Source: Bacteroidia bacterium (GTDB lineage Bacteria > Bacteroidota > Bacteroidia > 2-12-FULL-35-15). Taken from it: DNA of 64,000 nt. Position numbers and translations under genes: made by a program. The notes beneath the pieces are model-generated. The model worked only from the letters and a program-made list of their open reading frames with translations. It was not told the DNA's origin and made no database searches. Location: contig JAURXZ010000030.1 in the NCBI GenBank assembly GCA_030654175.1, positions 496,001 to 560,000 on the forward strand, given 5' to 3'. Shown here piece by piece: positions 45,690 through 54,891 of this stretch (positions are counted from its first letter, which is position 1; every line of letters begins with the position of its first letter).

Positions 45690-46985
45690 ATGAAAAGAGA
45701 AAAATCAGAAGCTTTATTTGAAAAAGCAAAAACATATTTCCCTGGCGGAGTGAACTCCCCTGTACGTGCATTTCGCTCTGTTGGAGGCACACCCTTATTT
45801 ATTGAACGCGGGAAAGGTTCACAGATATGGGATGCAGATGGTAATAAATTCACTGATTTTTGTGGCTCCTGGGGGCCATTAATATTAGGTCATGCAAATG
45901 ATAAAGTAAATGATGCTATAAAAAAAACAGTAGAAAAAGGCTGCACATTTGGTGCGCCTACTGCGTTGGAAAATGAATTGGCTGAATTGATTTTGAATAA
46001 CAATAAATATATTCAAAAAATACGTTTTGTAAGTTCGGGTACCGAAGCCGTGATGAGCGCAATACGTTTGGCCAGAGGGTATACCAAAAGAAATAAAATT
46101 TTAAAATTCGAGGGATGTTATCACGGCCATAGTGATTCTCTTTTGGTAAAAGCCGGTTCGGGATTGGTAACATTTGGTAATTCATCATCGGCAGGTGTTC
46201 CTGAAAGTTTTGTTAACGAAACAATTGTAGTTTCCTTAAATAATGAACAAGCTGTAAAACAAGCATTCGCAGATTTTAAAGATCAGATCGCATGTATAAT
46301 TATTGAACCAATACCGGCAAACAATGGTTTGTTATTGCAACGTAAAGAGTACCTTCAATTTCTGCGTGATATCTGTACCGAAAATAAAACACTATTACTT
46401 TTTGATGAAGTGATAAGCGGTTTTCGTGTAGGGTTTACAGGTGCTGCAGGCTATTATGATATTCAACCGGATATTATCACGTATGGTAAAATTATCGGTG
46501 GAGGGCTGCCGGTAGGCATGTATGGCGCAAGTGCTGAGATCATGAGCCATATTTCACCTGAAGGAAATGTTTATCAGGCCGGGACCTTGAGTGGAAACCC
46601 TGTAGCAATGGCAGCTGGAATAGCACAATTGACGGAATGTTTGAAACCGGGTTTTTATAATGACCTCGAGAAAAAAACCTCCGTATTTGTAAATGCCTTG
46701 AATGATTATGCTGCACTTCACCGTTACAGCTTTAGAGTGTTTTCTATTGGTTCTATTTTTTGGTTTGCTTTTACTGATGCTTTAAGCATACAGTCGGCCG
46801 AAGAAATTGTTCCGGAAAGCATGAATTATTTTAAGATCCTTCACAAAGAATTACTTGAACGTGCAATTTATATGGGTCCTTCAGGATATGAAGTAGGATT
46901 TATTTCTGAAGCGCATACTCCTGAAATCATACATGGTGTTCAACGTGTGGTTATGGAATGTTTGGATATTGCCTTGAAACAATAA
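45690..46985 (+). CDS. hemL: glutamate-1-semialdehyde 2,1-aminomutase
   Basis: It converts glutamate 1-semialdehyde to 5-aminolevulinate in the C5 route to haem. The 431-residue product is complete. The N-terminal F-P-G-G-V-N-S-P-V-R-A-F motif is diagnostic; the PLP lysine is in T-Y-G-K-I-I-G-G-G-L-P-V-G and the gatekeeper S-S-G-T-E-A-V-M is present. Single gene, convergent with the Crp/Fnr gene. Confidence 0.95.
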   Translation: MKREKSEALFEKAKTYFPGGVNSPVRAFRSVGGTPLFIERGKGSQIWDADGNKFTDFCGSWGPLILGHANDKVNDAIKKTVEKGCTFGAPTALENELAELILNNNKYIQKIRFVSSGTEAVMSAIRLARGYTKRNKILKFEGCYHGHSDSLLVKAGSGLVTFGNSSSAGVPESFVNETIVVSLNNEQAVKQAFADFKDQIACIIIEPIPANNGLLLQRKEYLQFLRDICTENKTLLLFDEVISGFRVGFTGAAGYYDIQPDIITYGKIIGGGLPVGMYGASAEIMSHISPEGNVYQAGTLSGNPVAMAAGIAQLTECLKPGFYNDLEKKTSVFVNALNDYAALHRYSFRVFSIGSIFWFAFTDALSIQSAEEIVPESMNYFKILHKELLERAIYMGPSGYEVGFISEAHTPEIIHGVQRVVMECLDIALKQ

Positions 46986-47059
46986 ATTAACAATTGCTAA
47001 AGACCGAAATTTACAAGGTAATTTTTGGAATCACTCAAATAACAGGCCGAGGCAAATAA

Positions 47060-47098
47060 AAGGCTTACTTCTCTGAATTTTAAAGAGAAGTAAGCCTT
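47060..47098. terminator. terminator hairpin between hemL and the sulfur island
   Basis: A 14-15 bp perfect stem (47060-47074 with 47084-47098, AAGGCTTACTTCTCT and its complement). On the minus strand it is followed by TTTTATTTG, so it most likely ends the long sulfur operon whose last gene stops at 47181. It may also act for hemL. Confidence 0.8.
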
Positions 47099-47180
47099 AG
47101 CAAAATTAGTGTTGGATTATTAAACTTTCATAACAGTATTAAAGGAATAAAGATTCCGTGAGATCTGGCTTTTAGGTTTA

Positions 47181-47813
47181 CTAAAAGGTACTTAATAATT
47201 TGATCTCATTCCGATATAAAATAAGTTTTTTATCATTTTCCAATTGTTTTAATAAACGTGAAATAACAACTCTGCTCGTTCCCATCTCCTCTGCAATTTG
47301 ATTGTGTGAAAGTAGTATAGAAGTCTTACCTGACACTTTCGATTTGTTTTTTAAGTAGTTCACCAATCGCTCGTCCAACTTATGGAAAGCCACGCTTTCT
47401 AAGGATTTTAAGAGTTCATTAAACCTATGGGTAAAACTGCTAAAAACATAACTTTTCCAACTTGGATATTTGAAAAGCCACTCGTCTAATTTATTATGTG
47501 GAATTGTGATCAGTTCAACATTATCTTCGGCAATGGCTTTAATCTCGCTTCTCTTTGCTTCCATACAACAAGCGTAGGCCATTGCACAACTTTCATTATC
47601 ACTTAAATAGTATAAAATAATTTCCCGGTCTTCTTCATCCTTTCGCATTACCCTGATCGTACCACTAAGTATTATTGGCATAAAATGGATTGATTTCCCG
47701 TAATCCATGATAACATCGCCTTCCTTTAAGCTATGCACTTCTCCAACTGCGATTATTTCATTGATCAGGTCATTCTCAAAAATGGAAGAGAATTTATTTT
47801 TTAAATCACTCAT
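47181..47813 (-). CDS. Crp/Fnr-family regulator, last gene of the thiosulfate operon
   Basis: The 210-residue product has a cyclic-nucleotide-binding-type beta barrel (about 15-120) and a winged helix (about 150-205) with H-N-Q-I-A-E-E-M-G-T-S-R-V-V-I-S-R-L-L as the HTH. The barrel has Cys76, Cys82 and Cys83 (S-C-A-M-A-Y-A-C-C-M) and lacks the Arg pocket of cAMP-binding Crp. A thiol- or redox-based signal is thus plausible. It is the seventh gene of a tight operon (2-base gap to the porin gene), so it is probably autoregulated through the operator at 52486-52501. Confidence 0.85.
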   Translation of the reverse strand: MSDLKNKFSSIFENDLINEIIAVGEVHSLKEGDVIMDYGKSIHFMPIILSGTIRVMRKDEEDREIILYYLSDNESCAMAYACCMEAKRSEIKAIAEDNVELITIPHNKLDEWLFKYPSWKSYVFSSFTHRFNELLKSLESVAFHKLDERLVNYLKNKSKVSGKTSILLSHNQIAEEMGTSRVVISRLLKQLENDKKLILYRNEIKLLSTF

Positions 47814-47815
47814 AG

Positions 47816-49216
47816 TTAAATTTTAAAGTCAAGTATAAAATTAAAATTAATCATATTTACTTTATTATAAACATATTTCAGATTATTATACGTTTCACCC
47901 TGGTTGATCTTATAGGCTACTAAAAATTTTAACTCAAGACCTTTCAAGGCTTTTTGAAACGAATAGATAGCATCAAAATTTATTTGATGATAAGAAGGCA
48001 TACCATATTTATTTAATCGGAAGTTTTTTACATCGGGCAATTGGTAATACCCATAACCAATAGAGGTTTTCAATTTATTATTGAGTATCGTTAAGGTTGT
48101 TTTTGTCATAAATGCATTTACATTTCCTAACCCTTCATTTCTTTCCCGTTGTAAAAAAGTATAAAAATTTTCTTTCCCCCACTCCCTGGGCATTAAATAT
48201 CTGCCATCACCGGATATATGAGTATAGTTTAAATTAGTGTTTATTTTTTTATTCTTTACACCCAGTTGTGCACTGATTGAATTGGACTGTGCCCCTTTAT
48301 TTATATATGTTTTTGATTGAACTACATTCCCTCCATTATTTACTGCATCCTGATGTATGTATATTAACCCTTCATAAAATTTCATTTTTTTTTTTTGTTG
48401 TTCAACATTTACTTCCATTAATGATGTGTTCATTACATTTTCTAAATAACCATTCCATAAATTTATTTTTACATTTTTAGAGGGATTAAAATAGATGTTA
48501 GCGATTGCCATTCCGGAACTACCTTCAATATTTTTATAATAGTTCGATTTGATCCCATCAGTGGTCACTCCAGCCGGAAAAACGCCAATTGAATTGGCCA
48601 AAGAAAACCACTTTACAGTTGAACGAGGCGAGATTCCTGTTATCCAGCCACCATTAAAACCAATTTTGTCAGCCTCTTTAATGCTAAACCAAATTCCTTC
48701 TTCAACATTAGGGCGCATTCTGCCATCCTGCGGATTTAAAAACGGAGTATTGATATTCATCTTTCCTACTGTTAAAGAACTTTTTGAAAGAGTGTATTTT
48801 AAATATAGCTCTTCTAATCGGTCTAAATCATTTTTATTGGAGCGATCCTCTATGTCAAACAATCCAATTTCATAACGATTAGCAGAGTTCGTTAAATTAT
48901 CAAGTTCATGTATTTTAGAAGAAGCTAAATTATACATAAAAAATCCACTCACTCCTGCCTGAAATCCATAAAGAGGTTTGGTTAATACTCCAATACCAGC
49001 CCCTGAGCCAATTACATAATCATCTTTTAAATCGCCCTCATTAATAGTTGACATTACAAAGGTTCGTGTATGAGCTTCCCAATGAGCTTGCACCAAACAA
49101 TCTTTTAAGCATACCGAATCTTTTGGTTTAAGTGCTATATGATGATTGTCCTGGTCTTGAGCAAAGGAACTTAGAGACAATAAAAAACTTAAAAATAATA
49201 GGATGTTCTTAAGCAT
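47816..49216 (-). CDS. outer-membrane beta-barrel porin (OprD-like)
   Basis: The 466-residue product has a signal peptide (1-19) and alternating amphipathic strands through to a C-terminal strand ending F-N-F-I-L-D-F-K-I. The G-W-I-T-G-I-S-P-R-S-T region and N-T-P-F-L-N-P-Q-D-G-R-M-R-P segment recall OprD-type porins of Bacteroidota and Proteobacteria. Its place between the thiosulfate dehydrogenase and the regulator suggests it lets thiosulfate or tetrathionate cross the outer membrane. Substrate is inferred from context only. Confidence 0.7.
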   Translation of the reverse strand: MLKNILLFLSFLLSLSSFAQDQDNHHIALKPKDSVCLKDCLVQAHWEAHTRTFVMSTINEGDLKDDYVIGSGAGIGVLTKPLYGFQAGVSGFFMYNLASSKIHELDNLTNSANRYEIGLFDIEDRSNKNDLDRLEELYLKYTLSKSSLTVGKMNINTPFLNPQDGRMRPNVEEGIWFSIKEADKIGFNGGWITGISPRSTVKWFSLANSIGVFPAGVTTDGIKSNYYKNIEGSSGMAIANIYFNPSKNVKINLWNGYLENVMNTSLMEVNVEQQKKKMKFYEGLIYIHQDAVNNGGNVVQSKTYINKGAQSNSISAQLGVKNKKINTNLNYTHISGDGRYLMPREWGKENFYTFLQRERNEGLGNVNAFMTKTTLTILNNKLKTSIGYGYYQLPDVKNFRLNKYGMPSYHQINFDAIYSFQKALKGLELKFLVAYKINQGETYNNLKYVYNKVNMINFNFILDFKI

Positions 49217-49218
49217 GA

Positions 49219-50286
49219 TTATTTCTTCTTTTTTAATAAGGTACTTTTATCTTTAATTGGTTGAAACGGGCCATATTTATGCTCTTCTTCACTAAAACCA
49301 TCCGTGTAAGGTCCGAAAGGATGATCGAAAGGTTTCTCTTCTATTTTAGGCCAGTCCTTTTTAATATTTTTATGCGGACGGGATTGTGAATTTACGTAGG
49401 CTGCGATGTCCCAGGCCTCTTCATCAGTTAACATCGGACTGTTATGGCTTGCCCCTAATGGCATATTGTATTTTATGTATTTAGCAAAATTTGACATCCT
49501 GAACAAGCCCGCGCCATCATTATAACTGTGCTCGCCCCATAAAGGAGGGTAAGTGTAGGTTGTTTTATCGGCATTCATAAGTCCTAAGCCATCTGCCTGA
49601 TGGCAACTGGTACATTTTTGGGAATAAAAAAGCTTTCCTTTTTCAGGGCTAGCTGCTCTTTCTAAAAAAGCCAGACTTTTTAAACCTGAACCGCTTGGTG
49701 AAGAACCTTTGGGCACATCTTGGCCAAGCCATTTGATGTATTCAACTATCGCCTGCATTTCTTTTGAAGTTGTATCAATTGCTTTGCCATTTAAACTCCT
49801 CTCAAAACAATCATTAACACGTTTATAAATATTCTCCATTGCCCCTGAACGCGCTCTGAACTTTGGATAAGTAGAAGCTACAGCAAAGTAATTATTTCCA
49901 AAAGCTTTTGTACCGGCATCTAAATGGCAGTTCTGACAATTCATTCCGTTGGTGTATGCTTTACCTACCTTTCCCTGTGGCCCAAAATAGTGTGCAGTAT
50001 TAACAATTATATCTTTTCCATACACTATTAAATCCTTATTGGAGGCCCCTTCTAACGTTGAAACATCCGGAGCTTGCCGGTAGATGACTGTATCCTTTGC
50101 CTCTGTACTTGCCAAATCAAGAACCGATTCCGAAGAAGTTATTTCTTCTTCTAAAGGCGGTACATAGTCGGGCATATATTTATACAACAGTATTCCCATT
50201 GCAATTAACAAGATCACTAAAAACACAATTAAACCTAATAATCTGTTTAATACATGCAGTAACTTGTTATCGTTTTCATTTGCCAT
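49219..50286 (-). CDS. diheme cytochrome c, TsdA-like thiosulfate dehydrogenase
   Basis: The 355-residue product has one N-terminal membrane anchor (about 15-37), then two class I haem sites: Cys117-x-x-Cys120-His121 (N-C-Q-N-C-H-L-D-A-G) and Cys225-x-x-Cys228-His229. Cys160 in N-D-C-F-E-R-S matches the cysteine that ligates haem 1 in TsdA. The P-P-L-W-G, D-G-A-G, N-M-P-L-G and E-A-W-D-I-A-A-Y motifs are shared with TsdA. It would join two thiosulfates into tetrathionate (or the reverse) in the periplasm, passing electrons to the respiratory chain. A SoxA-like role is less likely. It lies in the operon with the porin and transporter genes. Confidence 0.8.
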   Translation of the reverse strand: MANENDNKLLHVLNRLLGLIVFLVILLIAMGILLYKYMPDYVPPLEEEITSSESVLDLASTEAKDTVIYRQAPDVSTLEGASNKDLIVYGKDIIVNTAHYFGPQGKVGKAYTNGMNCQNCHLDAGTKAFGNNYFAVASTYPKFRARSGAMENIYKRVNDCFERSLNGKAIDTTSKEMQAIVEYIKWLGQDVPKGSSPSGSGLKSLAFLERAASPEKGKLFYSQKCTSCHQADGLGLMNADKTTYTYPPLWGEHSYNDGAGLFRMSNFAKYIKYNMPLGASHNSPMLTDEEAWDIAAYVNSQSRPHKNIKKDWPKIEEKPFDHPFGPYTDGFSEEEHKYGPFQPIKDKSTLLKKKK

Positions 50287-50297
50287 GATGCATTAAT

Positions 50298-50711
50298 TTA
50301 ATGAGGAAGTTTATCTTTAAAATATCCATAAACATATGTGCCTAACAGTGCAAAAAGAAATACAATTATCATTGTAAAGAAACCATAACCAATGTTGACT
50401 ACCATTGGTCCCGGACAGGCACCACTCAAGGCCCAGCCTAATCCAAATATTATTCCTCCTAAAAGATAACGAACTATTGATTTTTCCTTAGGATGAAATT
50501 TTATAGGATTGCCGTGAAAATCACGTATGTTATATTTTTTAATAAGAGCAACACCAATAACTCCGAGAGTCACAGCTGTGCCAATTATTCCATACATGTG
50601 AAAAGCTTGGAAACGAAACATTTCCTGGATCCTATACCATGACAAGGCCTCTGATTTTGCCATTACGATGCCGAATAAAGTGCCGAGCACTAAGAATTTT
50701 ATAAATTTCAT
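50298..50711 (-). CDS. YeeE/YedE-family transporter, second half-size subunit (DUF6691-like)
   Basis: The start was moved to the ATG at 50711 (M-K-F-I-K-F-L-V-L-G), 2 bases after the previous stop; the product has 137 residues. About four membrane segments surround the family motif L-S-G-A-C-P-G-P-M-V with its conserved cysteine. It would work with the adjacent half-size protein as a thiosulfate or sulfur-compound importer. Confidence 0.8.
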   Translation of the reverse strand: MKFIKFLVLGTLFGIVMAKSEALSWYRIQEMFRFQAFHMYGIIGTAVTLGVIGVALIKKYNIRDFHGNPIKFHPKEKSIVRYLLGGIIFGLGWALSGACPGPMVVNIGYGFFTMIIVFLFALLGTYVYGYFKDKLPH

Positions 50712-50713
50712 AA

Positions 50714-51271
50714 TTAAAAAAGTAAAGGGATTATTAAAAAAGTCATTATTAAACCACCGATAAAAAAACCAACCACTGCAATTAATGATGGAAATTGCAG
50801 ATCGGATAAACCGCTGATAGCATGCCCGGAAGTGCAACCTCCCGCATATCTTGAACCAAAGCCTACAAGCAAACCACCAAAAGCTAAAATTAAAAAACCT
50901 TTGATAGTAAAAGCGGCCTCTAAACTAAATAGTTCGGCAGGTTGAACTGATTGAGGAGCTGAAAACCCCAACTTAGCAAGGTCAGCAACAGTATTGCTTG
51001 AAATATTTATAGCTTCATCAGAAGAGAGAAACTGATGGGCAATAAAACCACCAAGAATGGCACCTATAAGAAAAACTAAATTCCATATCTGGCTCTTCCA
51101 GTTAAAATCAAAAAATTTGACAGATTTCCCACATCCTGCCGCAGAACAAATAGTTCTAAGGTTGGATGAAAAGCCGAATGACTGGCCAAAAAACAGAAGC
51201 AGAAACATAATACCTGTAATTATTGCCCCGGAGAACCACCACGACCAGGTTTCTTTTAATATATCTAACAT
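50714..51271 (-). CDS. YeeE/YedE-family transporter, first half-size subunit
   Basis: The 185-residue product has about five membrane segments and the conserved motif [16 protein letters not shown], in which the cysteine is thought to handle thiosulfate by S-S contact in full-length YeeE. Together with the next gene it forms the two halves of one YeeE-like protein. The gap to the universal stress protein gene is 10 bases. Confidence 0.85.
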   Translation of the reverse strand: MLDILKETWSWWFSGAIITGIMFLLLFFGQSFGFSSNLRTICSAAGCGKSVKFFDFNWKSQIWNLVFLIGAILGGFIAHQFLSSDEAINISSNTVADLAKLGFSAPQSVQPAELFSLEAAFTIKGFLILAFGGLLVGFGSRYAGGCTSGHAISGLSDLQFPSLIAVVGFFIGGLIMTFLIIPLLF

Positions 51272-51281
51272 AGAATAAGTT

Positions 51282-52121
51282 TTATTGATTTTTTAAGTGA
51301 AAAGAAATAATAGGTTTGAACAAATGATTAATTAATTTTTCAGTAGCACTGACATGAAACAAACCACCTTTCCCGTGTGTGCCAATACATACAATATCTA
51401 TAGCATGCATTTGATTAAAATGAATAACTCCATTTTCAACATCCAAATCGTTTAGTATGTGATTTTCGTAATCCGTAATACCATTCTCTAATGCATATTT
51501 ATCCATTCGTGTTGATAAATTTCCTTTTTCAACAGCTGTTTGACCGGAAACAATTTGCAATTGATGAACCTTAGCGCCAAATGCTTTAATTAACTTTTTT
51601 AACAAGGTTAAATTATCATCAGTTGGATTTTTGTAATCATGAACCAGGAGAATATTTTTAATAACAAGATCCGAGCGATCACACATTAAAGACAATAGAG
51701 GAATTTTAGACTTCCTTGCAATAATTTGTGTTTCGGAGCCTGATAACTTCTCCTTTAATCCCCATGCTCCTTTGGTACCCATCACAATTAAATCGAATTT
51801 ATTTGTTTCCGAATAATTTATAATGTTGTCGGTAATCTTACCCAATACTAAATGTGTTTGAATATGCTGGCCATAAAGAACCTTTAAATTATTCAACTTT
51901 CTGTCGGCAATTTCTTTTTGAGAAATAACATAATTGATATCAATTTCACCACAGGTTCGAATTGTACCATTGGCATCAATTGTAACTGTATCCGGCACAT
52001 CCAGCACATGCATAAAATGAATTTCTATTGGTGCTTTTTCCTCTAGCTTTTTAACCATTAAATAAGCATACTCTGCCTGAACCGAAAAATCAGTTGGTAT
52101 CAGTACTTTTAAATTTTCCAT
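51282..52121 (-). CDS. tandem-domain universal stress protein
   Basis: The 279-residue product has two UspA-type domains (about 1-150 and 155-279). The nucleotide-binding pattern G-T-K-G-A-W-G is present in the first (I-V-M-G-T-K-G) and C-I-G-T-H-G-K-G-G in the second. Paired with rhodanese and sulfur transporter genes in one operon, a stress or adenylate-sensing role during sulfur metabolism can be suspected. Confidence 0.85.
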   Translation of the reverse strand: MENLKVLIPTDFSVQAEYAYLMVKKLEEKAPIEIHFMHVLDVPDTVTIDANGTIRTCGEIDINYVISQKEIADRKLNNLKVLYGQHIQTHLVLGKITDNIINYSETNKFDLIVMGTKGAWGLKEKLSGSETQIIARKSKIPLLSLMCDRSDLVIKNILLVHDYKNPTDDNLTLLKKLIKAFGAKVHQLQIVSGQTAVEKGNLSTRMDKYALENGITDYENHILNDLDVENGVIHFNQMHAIDIVCIGTHGKGGLFHVSATEKLINHLFKPIISFHLKNQ

Positions 52122-52126
52122 ATGAT

Positions 52127-52435
52127 TTAACTATTTTGATTTACATTTTGCCAGCTTCCGCCATTGGTTACATTCTTGAATCCTTTCGATTCTAAAACCC
52201 TTTGAACCTGGCCACTGCGATTTCCGCTACGACAACAGACAATGATCTGTTTGTGATTTTTTAATGTTTCAATATTTGCAAGAATCTGTTCAAGTGGAAT
52301 ATTTATAGACCCTTTCACATGCCCTGAATCAAACTCCCCCGGGCTTCTCACATCAACAATGGTTGCGCCTGCTCTAATTAGTTCGGACAAATCCACTATT
52401 GTGAATCCGAAAAGTTTTTTTAATGCTGCTATCAT
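52127..52435 (-). CDS. single-domain rhodanese
   Basis: The 102-residue product has the active-site Cys68 in V-C-C-R-S-G-N-R-S-G and the D-V-R-S-P-G-E-F motif. It has no signal peptide, so it is cytoplasmic. It moves sulfane sulfur to acceptors. It is the first gene of a seven-gene operon (rhodanese, Usp, two YeeE halves, TsdA-like cytochrome, porin, Crp/Fnr), with gaps of 2-11 bases, driven by the promoter and operator at 52457-52501. Confidence 0.9.
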   Translation of the reverse strand: MIAALKKLFGFTIVDLSELIRAGATIVDVRSPGEFDSGHVKGSINIPLEQILANIETLKNHKQIIVCCRSGNRSGQVQRVLESKGFKNVTNGGSWQNVNQNS

Positions 52436-52456
52436 TATTCTTTATTATTATTTATA

Positions 52457-52501
52457 CAAAAGTATGACCAAAATCATGGTTTAACGGTTACAAATGTTAC
52501 A
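52457..52501 (-). promoter_or_regulatory. promoter and direct-repeat operator of the rhodanese-TsdA operon
   Basis: On the minus strand the operator TGTAACATTTGTAACC (52486-52501) is followed by GTTAA, a 21-base gap in total and the -7 box TACTTTTG (52457-52464). The operator overlies the -33 position, as expected for a class II activator. The same layout is found at 57793, 58704 and, less well, 60387. Confidence 0.75.
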
Positions 52502-52567
52502 TAACAAAAAAAGAATTGAATACGCTCCGGTAAAAAGTATGGTAATAATATTAGTGGCGATTAGAAA

Positions 52568-53032
52568 TTAAAAACCTGATTTGATGTACGTCCAGCCTTC
52601 TTCCTGCTTAATTACAATTTCAATTATTCCTGCAGGAACAAATCCTGCTTCCGAAATAATAGTTGACTTATCTAGTTTTCTTTCTTTTAGCGAAAACTCA
52701 CATGCAATAAACTCCACTCCTTTTTCTTTAGCAGCCTTTATCTTTTCATGCGCAACCGTTTTATTATTTAATAATAAGTCCAATCCCGGCCCATGACAAA
52801 CCACTTCAATTTTAGTATCAGGCGCCACCGTTTTAATATTAACAAGCTGTTTCATTAGCGCTTTATGTGCTAAGGTATCTGAAGTTGTAAGCTGAAAAAC
52901 GATCTTGTGAATGGTATTTGTTACCTCAACCGGGGCATCTTGAGTGTGTTCGGAATTAGATGCTTTTTGAGCATAAAGATTGTTGACACTCAAAGCGAGC
53001 GTCATTAAAATTAATTTTAGTGCTGTTTTCAT
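52568..53032 (-). CDS. exported DsrE-family protein
   Basis: The start was moved to the ATG at 53032 (M-K-T-A-L-K-L-I-L-M), which gives a signal peptide ending N-L-Y-A-Q; the product has 154 residues. The DsrE/TusD fold is supported by V-V-C-H-G-P-G-L-D-L-L and F-I-A-C-E-F-S-L-K-E, each with one cysteine. DsrE-type proteins carry sulfane sulfur; an exported form would act in the periplasm. It follows the SoxB-like gene by 49 bases and is probably co-transcribed. Confidence 0.8.
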   Translation of the reverse strand: MKTALKLILMTLALSVNNLYAQKASNSEHTQDAPVEVTNTIHKIVFQLTTSDTLAHKALMKQLVNIKTVAPDTKIEVVCHGPGLDLLLNNKTVAHEKIKAAKEKGVEFIACEFSLKERKLDKSTIISEAGFVPAGIIEIVIKQEEGWTYIKSGF

Positions 53033-53081
53033 TTTGATTTTTGTTTGTTTTTTGTTTAAAATAATTATTGATAAATATTTA

Positions 53082-54773
53082 TTACCTAAACTGATAATCA
53101 ACACCGGTAACCTGCGAAAGCAAGGTGTCAGGAGCGTCTAATATTTTTGCATTATGAGGTGGTGTTGGTGTGATCGGTGAATTTACTTTCAAATAGTCCA
53201 ACATTACCGTATGCAAGGTGGATGTTGTGTTTTTCGCATCAGTCACACCTTTCATTCTGCACAGCATATCAGCAGGGTCGCCATCACGTTCACAAGCAAG
53301 AATACTATATAATTTATCCGGGTCCAATTCTTTTCCTTTGATCGTAGCACTTTGAACCCTCTTACCCATTTCGGCAAATGCATTAAAACTTACTTCCATC
53401 CCTTTAAATTTAATTACCCAACCTCCAAATCGTTTGGAAGCATCTTTTGCAAATACATTATTAAGCTCCTTTTCGAGCCATTCCCTCAATTGCTTTCCGC
53501 TGGCTTTGGCAGTTCTTACAACACTGTCAACCGGTAACATATCAAAAATAAATCCATTGGTAATTGGAATATTACCCGTATGGTCAGGTGTAGTGAGTGG
53601 CGGACAAAAACGGAATCCGTTCGACAATACAATATCTATTTCAGGGAACTTCCAGTTCAGCGCATTTAATATGATCGTATCAATCGGATTTTCTACTACA
53701 AAGTATCTGTATAATGGAATAGTACTGTAACCCACTATTTGATTAATGTGCTCCTTGAATACACCTTCGTTTGCATCTAATAATTTTTGAATATTTTTAT
53801 CAGGTTTCAATTCTGAAGATGCTACTTCTAACAGTTCGTATGAATCTTTAATAACTTTTCCATTTTCAACGGTCAAATCTAATTTTCCTATAAATGAACC
53901 AAACGCACCAGGTTCAACAACTTTAGAATATTTACATACTATAGGGTTCCGAACTCTTTCATGTGTATCGCCTCCTAAAATATAATTCACACCTTCGCAC
54001 TCCGACATATTTGCCAATGAAATTTGTTGTGATAAACCAAGATGTGCAATGATGATTATGAAGCTGCATTGCTCTTGATTTTTTAAAACATCCACGTAAT
54101 GTGATAAATTTTCTTCAGGTTTTGTATAAATAATTCCCTTGCTGTAATTAGGGCTCTGACGAATAGGTACAAGAGGATCGGTATATCCTAAAAAACCAAT
54201 TTTTACCCCTGCTACATTCCAGATATTGTAAGGTTGGAAAATCAGTTCTCCCTTTTTTCCTTCACCCAGATCGTGATACATATTTGCACATATTTTAGGT
54301 GCATTTAAGGCGCCCATTAATGTTTGCATGTTTTTTTTACCGTAAATAACCTCCCAGTTTCCCGGTAAATATAGATCGTAGTTCAATGCGTTTAAAATGG
54401 GAACGAATGCCTTACCTGTTGTTTTTACACTTAATTCACTACCCTGAAACATATCACCTGTATCAATCACAAATGTGTTTGGATTTTTCTTCTTAAGATC
54501 ATTGAGCATTGTTGCCATATAAGCGTAACCGCCTGTTTTTCGGAATACGGCTTTATTGTTTTCCCAAAACAATTCGTCATGTGAATGTATTTGGCAATGC
54601 ACATCGGTGGTCTGAAGTATGCTAATGGTTGAAGTTTTATTAGCTTCGAAAACGCTTTCGGTTACTGCCTCTTCGCTGATATCTGCGATAGCTGATAGTG
54701 GCGAAACGATAGCAGAGCCAATACCCAACAACCCCAGCGATTTTATAAAATCTCTCCTTTTATTATTTTCCAT
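53082..54773 (-). CDS. soxB: SoxB-like Tat-exported metallophosphatase-fold thiosulfohydrolase
   Basis: The 563-residue product has a Tat signal with the twin arginine Arg6-Arg7 (N-K-R-R-D-F-I-K-S-L-G). The 5'-nucleotidase fold has D-V-H-C-Q (57-61), D-T-G-D-M-F-Q-G-S-E and G-G-D-T-H-E as metal motifs. L-P-G-N-W-E-V-I-Y-G is the SoxB hallmark (true 5'-nucleotidases have G-N-H-E). SoxB removes sulfate from a SoxYZ-bound thiosulfate; no SoxYZ, SoxAX or SoxCD gene is in the window, so the real substrate or carrier is uncertain. The downstream DsrE protein might act as sulfur carrier. Confidence 0.8.
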   Translation of the reverse strand: MENNKRRDFIKSLGLLGIGSAIVSPLSAIADISEEAVTESVFEANKTSTISILQTTDVHCQIHSHDELFWENNKAVFRKTGGYAYMATMLNDLKKKNPNTFVIDTGDMFQGSELSVKTTGKAFVPILNALNYDLYLPGNWEVIYGKKNMQTLMGALNAPKICANMYHDLGEGKKGELIFQPYNIWNVAGVKIGFLGYTDPLVPIRQSPNYSKGIIYTKPEENLSHYVDVLKNQEQCSFIIIIAHLGLSQQISLANMSECEGVNYILGGDTHERVRNPIVCKYSKVVEPGAFGSFIGKLDLTVENGKVIKDSYELLEVASSELKPDKNIQKLLDANEGVFKEHINQIVGYSTIPLYRYFVVENPIDTIILNALNWKFPEIDIVLSNGFRFCPPLTTPDHTGNIPITNGFIFDMLPVDSVVRTAKASGKQLREWLEKELNNVFAKDASKRFGGWVIKFKGMEVSFNAFAEMGKRVQSATIKGKELDPDKLYSILACERDGDPADMLCRMKGVTDAKNTTSTLHTVMLDYLKVNSPITPTPPHNAKILDAPDTLLSQVTGVDYQFR

Positions 54774-54800
54774 TTGAAATAGTTTTAATTTATGAATGTA

Positions 54801-54830
54801 TAAGAATATTTTTTTGCAACAATATTCTTA
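54801..54830. repeat. short perfect inverted repeat before soxB
   Basis: Arms TAAGAATATT and AATATTCTTA (10 bp each, 10-base loop) lie 28 bases upstream of the SoxB-like start. It could be an operator or a weak hairpin; the loop is T-rich. Confidence 0.5.
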
Positions 54831-54891
54831 AGTTCTAATTTTCAAGCAATGAGCTTATTGGTCAAAACAAGCCTCATATCAGTTTTTAATA

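Noticed and set aside
52486..52501. Operator read as a classical palindromic Fnr/Crp box
   Set aside because: The two halves are direct repeats in three of the copies; a clean inverted repeat is only partly visible at 57822-57837, so the direct-repeat description is kept.
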